Source: Psychrobacter raelei (GTDB lineage Bacteria > Pseudomonadota > Gammaproteobacteria > Pseudomonadales > Moraxellaceae). Taken from it: 64,000 nucleotides of DNA. Positions 57,137-64,000 of this stretch are shown here, one piece after another (the first letter of the stretch is position 1; each line of letters opens with the position of its first letter). A program made the position numbers and the translations under genes. The notes under the pieces were generated by a model, which was not told where the DNA came from, ran no database searches, and worked only from the letters and a program-made list of their open reading frames with translations. The DNA is taken from assembly GCF_022631235.3 (NCBI RefSeq), contig NZ_CP093310.2:2232001-2296000 (forward strand), in the 5' to 3' direction.

Positions 57137-58279
57137 ATGTCAAAGAACCAACAATATCGATTTTCTCGGCAAACACATCATTTTGGCCGAGATGACAACA
57201 TTAGTATCTGGCAACGCATACACATTGACCCTTGGTTGATGTTGCTGCTTTTGACCGTCTGTTTTATTGGTCTGGCCATTTTATACAGTGCTTCAACCCA
57301 AGATGTGGCGATGGTAACCCGTCAGATGGTCAGCTATCTAATCGCTTTTTCGGTGATGATAGGTATGGCGCAGATACCGCCTGGGATGTATCGTGATTTC
57401 ACGCCGTTTTTTTATGTGATAGGCCTGTTCTCTTTGATATTGGTCGACCTCATCGGCGAGGTGCGTATGGGTGCTCAGCGCTGGATTGCCATTCCTGGTT
57501 TCGGTAGCGTGCAGCCTTCAGAGTTTATGAAGCTTGGCTTACCTATGATGTGTGCTTGGTATCTGTCACGCCGCGATTTGCCGCCCAACTTGATAACAGT
57601 GGCCTCGACATTGGCCATTATTGTTGTGCCAGTATTACTCATTGCTAAAGAGCCAGATTTGGGCACCTCGCTATTGGTTGCCGCCAGTGGCTTTTTTGTG
57701 CTGTTTTTAGCCGGTCTACCTTGGTGGATGATTGGCTCAGCCATTGGTTTGATGATTCCGCTGGTCTGGGCCGGTTGGATGTTCTTTATGCACGACTATC
57801 AAAAACAGCGGGTATTGACCCTGTTAAACCCCGAGGCGGATATGCTGGGTGCGGGATGGAACATCACTCAGTCTAAGACAGCCATCGGTGCTGGCGGGCT
57901 GACAGGTAAAGGCTATCTAGAGGGGACTCAATCACATCTGCACTTCTTGCCGGAAGGACATACTGATTTTATTATTGCTGCTTTTTCAGAAGAGTTTGGG
58001 CTGCTTGGCGTCAGCGTGCTGATGTTTTTATATGCCTGTATTTTGGTGCGCTCACTGTTTATCGCCTCTGTGCATGTCGATACTTACGGCAGACTGCTTG
58101 CCGGCGCCATTGGTATGTCATTTTTTGTGTATGTGTTCGTCAATATTGGTATGGTGGGCGGTATCTTGCCAATCGTTGGGGTACCGCTGCCGCTGATCAG
58201 TTACGGCGGCACGGCCATTATCACCTTGATGGCAGGTTTCGGTCTGTTAATGTCGGTATATACCCACAATACCAAGTAA
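57137..58279 (+). CDS. rodA: Peptidoglycan glycosyltransferase RodA (SEDS)
   Basis: Polytopic SEDS glycosyltransferase of the elongation machinery that keeps rod shape. At 380 aa with ten helices it has family landmarks GAQRWI, EPDLGTSLL, the loop GTQSHLHFLPEGHTDFIIAAFSEEFG, and GVPLPLISYGGTA. It differs from FtsW in length and in these loops. The usual neighbour mrdA (PBP2) is not in view downstream; a radical-SAM gene follows after 160 bases. Confidence 0.95.
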   Translation: MSKNQQYRFSRQTHHFGRDDNISIWQRIHIDPWLMLLLLTVCFIGLAILYSASTQDVAMVTRQMVSYLIAFSVMIGMAQIPPGMYRDFTPFFYVIGLFSLILVDLIGEVRMGAQRWIAIPGFGSVQPSEFMKLGLPMMCAWYLSRRDLPPNLITVASTLAIIVVPVLLIAKEPDLGTSLLVAASGFFVLFLAGLPWWMIGSAIGLMIPLVWAGWMFFMHDYQKQRVLTLLNPEADMLGAGWNITQSKTAIGAGGLTGKGYLEGTQSHLHFLPEGHTDFIIAAFSEEFGLLGVSVLMFLYACILVRSLFIASVHVDTYGRLLAGAIGMSFFVYVFVNIGMVGGILPIVGVPLPLISYGGTAIITLMAGFGLLMSVYTHNTK

Positions 58280-58438
58280 TTAAAATGGCTTATTTTTGGG
58301 CGCTGATGCAAAGGTCTATAACGACACTAGCTGTCGTATAAAACTGCGTTTTGGCCGATAATCCCTTAAGTCTCTGGTTAAGTTTGTTATCATAAAGGGG
58401 CGGTATTCTTTAGATAACAGCGAGTAAAGTAGAGGCTT

Positions 58439-59707
58439 ATGGGTTCGATTAATTACGACAAATTACAGGCCAAATTAAATATCTTAGCCGATGCGGCCAA
58501 GTATGACGTGTCTTGCTCCTCCTCAGGTGGCAATCGAAAAAACCAAGGCGGCGCTTTGGGAGACGCCTCAAAAAGTGGCATTTGCCACAGCTATACCGAA
58601 GATGGCCGCTGCGTTAGTCTACTCAAAATCCTACTCACCAATCACTGCATTTATGACTGCGCGTATTGTACCTCAAGGCGCAGTAACGACACTGTGCGTG
58701 CCGCTTTTACGGTCGAGGAAGTGGTTGAGTTAACCATGCAGTTTTATCGGCGTAATTATATAGAAGGGCTATTTTTAAGCTCAGGCATCTTCAAAAGTGG
58801 CGACCATACTATGGAGCGCTTGGTAGCAGTGGCCAAGCTGTTGCGCACTCGAGAAGGCTTTAATGGCTATATTCACCTAAAGACCATACCCGGTGCCAGC
58901 AAAGAGCTGTTATATCAAGCCGGCCTATATGCTGATCGTCTAAGTGTCAATATCGAGATACCCACCAAGTCTGGCCTTGCGCTATTGGCACCTGAAAAGA
59001 ATCATGCTGAGCTGCAAGCACCCATGCAGACGGTAAAAGATAACATCATTACCATTAAAGAGAGCCGAAAAAAGCACAAGTCCGCTCCCAAATTCACCCC
59101 AGCTGGCCAAACCAGTCAAATGATAGTAGGCGCCAGTCAAGAGACCGACTTGCAAGTCATTCAACTGTCAAACCACTTTTATAAAAAGTATGATCTTAAG
59201 CGGGTGTATTACTCAGGCTATGTGCCTATGTTGTCCGATAGCCGCCTGCCCGCGATCGGCACCCCAGTGCCCTTAGTACGTGAAAACCGCTTGTATCAAG
59301 CCGACTGGTTGATGCGCTTTTATGGCTTTGCTGCTCATGAGATTGTAGAACCGCAGTCGCCATTTTTAGATTTAGACTGCGACCCAAAGCTTGCCTGGGC
59401 CATTCGTCACCGTGAGCATTTTCCGGTCAATATCCAGACCGCCCCTTATGAAGTTATCTTACGCGTGCCTGGTATTGGGGTAAAAACTGCCAAAAAAATC
59501 ATCAAAGCCCGCCGCTTTAATCAGATTACCTTGGATCATCTAAAAAAAATGGGAGCCGCGGTCAATCGCGCCAAGTATTTTATTGCCACCACAGGTAAAA
59601 ACGAACACCTAGCGCACTTAACTCGTGATAACTTCCGTCAATTTGTGCTGGGGCAAACCCAAACCAAGTTTGGCGATCAGCGCAGTGGCCAACTGGCGCT
59701 ATTTTAG
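58439..59707 (+). CDS. Radical SAM protein, putative DNA modification/repair type
   Basis: A 422-residue radical SAM enzyme. The cluster motif is CIYDCAYC (Cys70, Cys74, Cys77). A helix-hairpin-helix VPGIGVKTAKKI (about 343-354) suggests DNA binding. The N-terminus (KLNILADAAKYDVSCSSSGG) and the pairing with the next gene match the family annotated TIGR03916, named putative DNA modification/repair radical SAM protein. The reaction is unknown. The next gene begins 25 bases later, so they form an operon. Confidence 0.9.
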   Translation: MGSINYDKLQAKLNILADAAKYDVSCSSSGGNRKNQGGALGDASKSGICHSYTEDGRCVSLLKILLTNHCIYDCAYCTSRRSNDTVRAAFTVEEVVELTMQFYRRNYIEGLFLSSGIFKSGDHTMERLVAVAKLLRTREGFNGYIHLKTIPGASKELLYQAGLYADRLSVNIEIPTKSGLALLAPEKNHAELQAPMQTVKDNIITIKESRKKHKSAPKFTPAGQTSQMIVGASQETDLQVIQLSNHFYKKYDLKRVYYSGYVPMLSDSRLPAIGTPVPLVRENRLYQADWLMRFYGFAAHEIVEPQSPFLDLDCDPKLAWAIRHREHFPVNIQTAPYEVILRVPGIGVKTAKKIIKARRFNQITLDHLKKMGAAVNRAKYFIATTGKNEHLAHLTRDNFRQFVLGQTQTKFGDQRSGQLALF

Positions 59708-59732
59708 ACAGCCCACTTGATGAAATAGATAG

Positions 59733-60593
59733 GTGACACCTATGACCCAATCCCTCATCACCAACACCGCGCCTATTATTGTGTACCCTTCAAGCTTTGA
59801 GGGGTGGCTTAGCGCAGTTTTTTATGTGTATGAGCAGCGACTGCAAAATCAGCCTTATTTGCAGTGGGCCGACCAGCGCAGCTACCAGCTGTCACTTATT
59901 GATACTGCTCACTACGTTGATTTCGATGAAGATAAGGCACAGCGGGTGTTAGTTAAGCTCCATGCTTTATTCGGCCACTCAGGTATGCGCCAAATTTTAT
60001 GGGGGTTTTTATCAGAGCAGTCCGATATTGGCGCTGTATTGTTCCAAGTGATTAAATATGCGCTAGATTTTCCTGCTCGGCAAGTACTACAAGATTTGGG
60101 GCATATGGCGGTACTTGAGCTGTCCAAAATTGTAAAATCTGTGGGGCGTGAAAAACACCGAATGGAGGCGTTTGTACGCTTTGAGCATACGACAGAAGAT
60201 ATTTATTTTTCGCGCGTAGAGCCGGACTTTAATGTCCTACCACTGATTGGAGAGCACTTTCGGCAGCGCTATCAAGATCAAAACTGGGCCATCTATGATT
60301 TGGTGCGTGGTTATGGTATTTATTATGACAAAAGCCAATCGACGCAAGCGGGCCCCGCACCCTTACAGCTTGTCTCAGAGCTTGATGATCAAGTGATACA
60401 CAATCCTGCCAGTATTCACAGTGAACAAGAGCTGCGTTATCAAAGGTTTTGGCAAGGCTATTTTGCCAATGTGACCATTAAAGAGCGCAAAAACCCTCGG
60501 CTACACAAGCAGTATTTGCCGCAGCGTTACTGGAAATACCTCACTGAAAAACAAGTGTTGCCAACGGCGGCTCATTTGTCCGAATCACGTTAG
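59733..60593 (+). CDS. TIGR03915/DUF4130-type partner of the radical SAM protein
   Basis: A 286-residue cytoplasmic protein, 25 bases after the radical-SAM gene. It has the features of the SAM-associated DUF4130 family: an N-terminal YPSSFEGWLSAVFYVYEQRL, a middle VGREKHRMEAFVRFEHT, and a C-terminal NPRLHKQYLPQRYWKYLTE. The DUF4130 name and the pairing suggest a DNA-repair role, with a possible uracil-glycosylase-like relation; direct evidence is absent. The start is the ATG at 59733 or the one at 59742. Confidence 0.87.
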   Translation: MTPMTQSLITNTAPIIVYPSSFEGWLSAVFYVYEQRLQNQPYLQWADQRSYQLSLIDTAHYVDFDEDKAQRVLVKLHALFGHSGMRQILWGFLSEQSDIGAVLFQVIKYALDFPARQVLQDLGHMAVLELSKIVKSVGREKHRMEAFVRFEHTTEDIYFSRVEPDFNVLPLIGEHFRQRYQDQNWAIYDLVRGYGIYYDKSQSTQAGPAPLQLVSELDDQVIHNPASIHSEQELRYQRFWQGYFANVTIKERKNPRLHKQYLPQRYWKYLTEKQVLPTAAHLSESR

Positions 60594-60846
60594 CCTGATA
60601 AGTTTTATTGGTCGTCTCAGCCTTGTTTTTTGGTGCATTTTGACTGACAATGTGGCCGGCTATTCATTAGACGCTTTCAATTGCGTCCGCCACTTATTTT
60701 GACTCGGTTTTTAGGGTATTATTGATTTAGTACCATTAATAAATGCCCAGTGTTCTAAACACCATATAAGGGGCTCCAATCAAAAGCCTTAAAACCCTAT
60801 ATGGTTTACTCAATCGTTCAATTACTCCACTGACTCAGTTGCCCTT

Positions 60847-62037
60847 ATGAAAGTGATGCGCCTGCTCTCTTCTTTAAAGCACGATGAATCCGAACGAGGG
60901 ATTTTTCATCTTGGCCGCGCCTTGGTAAAACGGGGACACACCTCGATTATTATCTCCTCAGCTGACAAAGAGCACGATTTGGTCAAGCGCCTTGAGCGTG
61001 ATGGTAACATCTATAATCAGCTGTCTTTAGAAAAAAAGTCTTGGCTGGCGCTACGCCAAGTGCTGCCGCTTCGCAGGCTTATTGAGAAGCATCAGCCGGA
61101 TATTATTCATATCCATTCACGCACGCCGGCTTGGATATTGCATTGGGCGTTAAAAGGCGCCAAGGTTAAGCGAAAACCTAAGCTTGTGGCGACCATGTAT
61201 GGCTTTTATCCACTTAATAATTACTCGCGCGCCCTGCTTAATGTCGACCGTTTAATTACCGTCTCTGATAGCGTCAGTGATTATCTGATGCAGGGACTCA
61301 AAGAGCTCAAAAACCCACCCCGCTCTATTACTCGTATCTATCGAGGCGTCGATACCCGCAGCTTTCCTTACCGTTACAACCCTTCTGTGTACTGGCTACG
61401 CCGCACTTTTGCTGAATATCCTGAGCTTGAGCACAAAAAGTGGCTACTGTTTCCCACCATCATAGGGCAAGAGTATGGACAAGAGTGGCTGATAGATGTG
61501 GTAGGTAATTTGGGTGAGGCTTTTCCCAATATTCATATTATTATTATGGATGATGAGTCGCGTCATGGTGTGGTGCACGATGAATTTTTACAGCGGGTTA
61601 ATGCGTTAGAGCTTCAAGATAAGTTCACCTTCATTGGCTCTAAACGCAATGACATGCGTGAGTGGCTGGCAGCGGCCAACTTAGTGCTGGGCCTTGCCAA
61701 TCAACCTGAATCTATTGGTATTAATATCTTACAAGCCATTCACTTAGGCACGCCTGTAGTGGGCTGGAACAAAGCCGCTTTTAATGAGATTTTGCGTCCT
61801 TTATACCCGCAAGGTTTGGTCAAAGAAAATACAGCCTACGCACTGTGTAAAGTTATTCGCAGCCAATTAGAGAATGTGATGCGCCCCTCTATCACAGATA
61901 AATTCACCATGCAGCAAATGATTGATGAGACTTTAGAGGTGTATAGCACGTTATATGATGCCAACCAGCTCAGCTACAGTGATACGTTTATTGAAAAAAA
62001 GCGGCTGAAAAAAAAGGCGCAGCAAAACTTACGATGA
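60847..62037 (+). CDS. Glycosyltransferase, GT4/GT-B fold
   Basis: A 396-residue enzyme of the GT-B fold. The N-terminal acceptor half has PDIIHIHSRTPAWIL, and the C-terminal donor half has FIGSKRNDMREWLAAANLVL then NQPESIGINILQAIHLGTPVVGWN. The usual EX7E signature has Gln at the second position (ESIGINILQ). It may act on lipopolysaccharide or another glycan, but no lps gene cluster is near. The C-terminus is basic. Confidence 0.88.
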   Translation: MKVMRLLSSLKHDESERGIFHLGRALVKRGHTSIIISSADKEHDLVKRLERDGNIYNQLSLEKKSWLALRQVLPLRRLIEKHQPDIIHIHSRTPAWILHWALKGAKVKRKPKLVATMYGFYPLNNYSRALLNVDRLITVSDSVSDYLMQGLKELKNPPRSITRIYRGVDTRSFPYRYNPSVYWLRRTFAEYPELEHKKWLLFPTIIGQEYGQEWLIDVVGNLGEAFPNIHIIIMDDESRHGVVHDEFLQRVNALELQDKFTFIGSKRNDMREWLAAANLVLGLANQPESIGINILQAIHLGTPVVGWNKAAFNEILRPLYPQGLVKENTAYALCKVIRSQLENVMRPSITDKFTMQQMIDETLEVYSTLYDANQLSYSDTFIEKKRLKKKAQQNLR

Positions 62038-62448
62038 CAAGGATAGCAGAAGAATAGTAGAAGGAGAGTAGACAGCTACTTAGTTTGAATGTGAGTGTCT
62101 GTTGAGTCAACAAGCCGATGCTTATTAAAGTTCACGCTGACTACAAATGGTAGATAAGAAAAAACCCAAGTCTAGGGCAGAGACTTGGGTCTTGGGGCGC
62201 GATTTATTATTATTATTTCCTTTTTAGACTCTTCCTTAGTCTAATAAATAACCTAAATGAGAAGTTTTAGTGAGTTTACAGGGCAATAAACCAATAAAAC
62301 TTGCTGAAATCTCTAACAGCACAGTTAAGTTATTTAATCAACACTGCTATCCGTGCCATCCTTGTGTTGATGTGCCCATTGTATGCTCAACTCACTTGGC
62401 TGCATAGCAGGCAAAAGCCCATTTTAGCGTAAGCATTTGCTTACAAGC
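62038..62448. other. Gap between convergent glycosyltransferase and EEP genes
   Basis: 411 bases. Besides the hairpin above it has an inverted repeat TTAGACT / AGTCTAA (62224-62244) and a run of ATT repeats. No gene is seen. Confidence 0.45.
62163..62192 (+). terminator. Weak terminator-like hairpin after the glycosyltransferase gene
   Basis: Stem ACCCAAGTCT / AGACTTGGGT with a 7-base loop, preceded by A. Only a short pyrimidine tract follows, so termination is uncertain. Confidence 0.55.
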
Positions 62449-63612
62449 TTAAGGCCTCTGCGGTGGTGGTGTGGTCGTCATCTCCGCTTCCGTATTATCC
62501 TCATTTTGCTGCTCGGCATGCTCCTCAGATAAACGCACCCCCTCTTTTTTGCCCTCTTCAATTTTCTCTGCGGTTTCTTGCTTATCTTTAAGCGTGGCAG
62601 AGGTGGCATTTTGCTCTTGCTCCACTTGAGCGCAATGTTCATATTGTAATGTGGTCAATACTGGAAAATGATCGGAGCCGATAGAGGGCAAGCGCTCAAT
62701 ATTCACTAAGGTAAAGCAGGGACTATGAAAAATATGGTCTAAGGCCCAGCGCAAAAACGGATAGTTGACATGAAAGGTGTTGATAAAAAAGCGCCCGATA
62801 CGCGGATCTAACAGCCCCGAGATACGCTGGAACATTAAGGTGGTTTTTGACCAAGCCACATCGTTTAAGTCTCCCGCCAAAATCGCAGTCTGGTCATTGG
62901 CCTTAATATGACGGCCCACTATTAATAACTCTGCATCTCGCGTGGTGGACTTATCGGCCTCAGTTGGACTGGGCGGCATAGGATGCAAACAATACAGCCA
63001 AATCACCTCATCATTACTGAGCCGCACTTGAGTATGAATAGAGGGGATATCGTCGATGAGCAGATACTTCACTTCAGGGTCAATCAGCTCAAGCTTGGAG
63101 TACAAATGCATGCCATATAAGTTATCTAATGGCACCTTTACCGTATAAGGATACTCAGGCTCAATGGCTTCAAGTGCCCGCTCCCACTTCTTATCTGACT
63201 CTAAGGTGATTAAAATATCGGGCTGTTTTTGACTCACTAAATCTACCAACGCTTGGGTATTGTTGTTGGGCGTGAGCACATTAGAGACCATCAGCTTCAC
63301 TTGTACCGGATTGTCCATCGCCTTAGCCAATAGCACCTCTTGCTTCCATAGCCGAGTATAAGGCAATACCATACGCAGCTGAAAGCCTATGGCCAGTACC
63401 AAGGCTATTATCAATGCAATCTCAGGCCACTGCCAGTCTGGCGTTAGTAGCAACAAGCCTATTAAGCTTACCACCCCAATAACCAAAAACTGAATCCTAG
63501 GAAAATCTACCCCCCTCACCCACCAGTTATCCAGCGGCAATAGCCCCCAAGCACTGGCAAAGATAATCAGACCTGCCAATATTTGAAACGTAGTATGTAA
63601 TATATCGAGCAT
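62449..63612 (-). CDS. Endonuclease/exonuclease/phosphatase family membrane protein
   Basis: A 387-residue protein with three N-terminal helices (about 5-24, 40-57, 62-85) and an EEP domain. Catalytic positions are Asn111 (SNVLTPN), Glu138 (ITLESD), AGDLNDV and GSDHFPVL. The EEP fold can be a nuclease or a phosphodiesterase/phosphatase; with the membrane anchor the domain probably faces the periplasm. The last 60 residues are Glu/Lys/Gln-rich low complexity. Substrate unknown. Confidence 0.88.
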   Translation of the reverse strand: MLDILHTTFQILAGLIIFASAWGLLPLDNWWVRGVDFPRIQFLVIGVVSLIGLLLLTPDWQWPEIALIIALVLAIGFQLRMVLPYTRLWKQEVLLAKAMDNPVQVKLMVSNVLTPNNNTQALVDLVSQKQPDILITLESDKKWERALEAIEPEYPYTVKVPLDNLYGMHLYSKLELIDPEVKYLLIDDIPSIHTQVRLSNDEVIWLYCLHPMPPSPTEADKSTTRDAELLIVGRHIKANDQTAILAGDLNDVAWSKTTLMFQRISGLLDPRIGRFFINTFHVNYPFLRWALDHIFHSPCFTLVNIERLPSIGSDHFPVLTTLQYEHCAQVEQEQNATSATLKDKQETAEKIEEGKKEGVRLSEEHAEQQNEDNTEAEMTTTPPPQRP

Positions 63613-63981
63613 AAAGTATCCAGTGGGTGGAAAGTTAGAGAATAAAAACCAAGGTATTCACAATAAGGGTATCAAAAACAAAGGTATCAACAATCACGCT
63701 GTATCAAATTGGGCTAAAAACACCTGCCAATACAACAGCTAAGCGGCGCAAAACCAATCTTGATAAAAAAAAGCATAAAAATTAAGCCGCTGCTCTTGCA
63801 TTTTATATCATATCAAGGCAATGTAATCGGTTGCGTATAAGTTATTTCGTTTGTAATTAAAGGCAAACAAGTAACTTGGCTACTGTATTTTGTAGCCAAG
63901 CTCTGCCGCTTATTGAGCAAATCTGAGCACAGCGTTATTCATTAAATAAATCATTTTAGGCGAATACACAAGGGGTATTTC
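63613..63981. other. Divergent gap before the last gene
   Basis: 369 bases, AT-rich with A runs. AGGGG at 63971-63975 is the ribosome binding site for the next gene; no clear promoter. Confidence 0.4.
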
Positions 63982-64000
63982 ATGAGTCAATTAAAAGTAG
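63982..64000 (+). CDS. Start of a truncated gene (first six codons)
   Basis: ATG at 63982 with AGGGG six bases upstream, reading MSQLKV to the edge of the window. Too short to identify. Confidence 0.55.

Noticed and set aside
1-64000. CRISPR array, tRNA, rRNA or prophage
   Set aside because: No regularly spaced repeats, no cloverleaf-like gene, no rRNA sequence and no phage structural genes were seen. The tnpB is part of a transposable element, not a CRISPR system.

Overview
The window is ordinary chromosomal DNA from a gamma-proteobacterium of the family Moraxellaceae, most likely Psychrobacter. This is inferred from moderate GC with AT-rich intergenic DNA, the amgK-murU/lptD-surA layout, a complete cbb3 oxidase operon, and several small secreted proteins that I can match to no broad family. 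No species name can be read from the sequence. There are about 50 genes, no rRNA or tRNA genes, no CRISPR array and no prophage. One insertion sequence and one frameshifted gene are present.

Layout. 1-5.4 kb: cbb3 cytochrome oxidase genes ccoN (5' part missing), ccoO, ccoQ and ccoP, then the assembly genes ccoG and a FixH-type gene. 5.5-15 kb: ttcA, an orphan membrane-anchored protein, the peptidoglycan-recycling pair amgK-murU, and divergently lptD and surA for outer-membrane assembly. 15-25.7 kb: an NlpD-like lipoprotein, a secreted orphan, a PBP5-type D,D-carboxypeptidase, der, an unknown protein, a Kef-type antiporter, a DUF2628 membrane protein and trmB. 25.65-26.36 kb: a gene-free AT-rich region with three perfect DnaA boxes and a perfect IHF-consensus site. 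26.4-37 kb: rlmH, a LigB-type dioxygenase, queC, a secreted orphan, bcp, a lipoamide-dehydrogenase-like gene, a tnpB-only IS200/IS605-type element, an MscS channel and rlmKL. 37-51 kb: an AraC regulator facing a small DMT permease, ampG-like and prmC, a CysB-like LysR regulator, a PQQ dehydrogenase, an LLM flavin oxidoreductase, two tandem secreted paralogues, an AEC transporter and mnmG. 51.6-64 kb: a tandem M16 protease pair, a frameshifted lipoprotein gene, an M15-like peptidase, rodA, a radical-SAM/TIGR03915-type putative DNA-repair pair, a glycosyltransferase, an EEP-family membrane protein, and the first codons of one more gene.

How the genes fit together. Cell-envelope work is the main theme. 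AmpG-like import, AmgK and MurU fit the route that returns MurNAc to UDP-MurNAc. RodA, the PBP5-type enzyme, the NlpD-like protein and the M15-like peptidase act on the wall. LptD and SurA assemble the outer membrane. A second theme is RNA modification: TtcA, TrmB, QueC and MnmG on tRNA, and RlmH and RlmKL on 23S rRNA, with PrmC acting on release factors. The cbb3 operon provides high-affinity respiration.

Most notable observations: (1) the DnaA-box/IHF locus between trmB and rlmH, which resembles an origin or a datA-like DnaA control site away from dnaA; (2) the tnpB element apparently inserted between the lipoamide-dehydrogenase-like gene and its terminator, encoding a TnpB whose usual RuvC-II glutamate position holds glycine; (3) a 300-residue low-complexity insertion in LptD, which also uses a TTG start; (4) a lipoprotein gene broken at an A6 tract.
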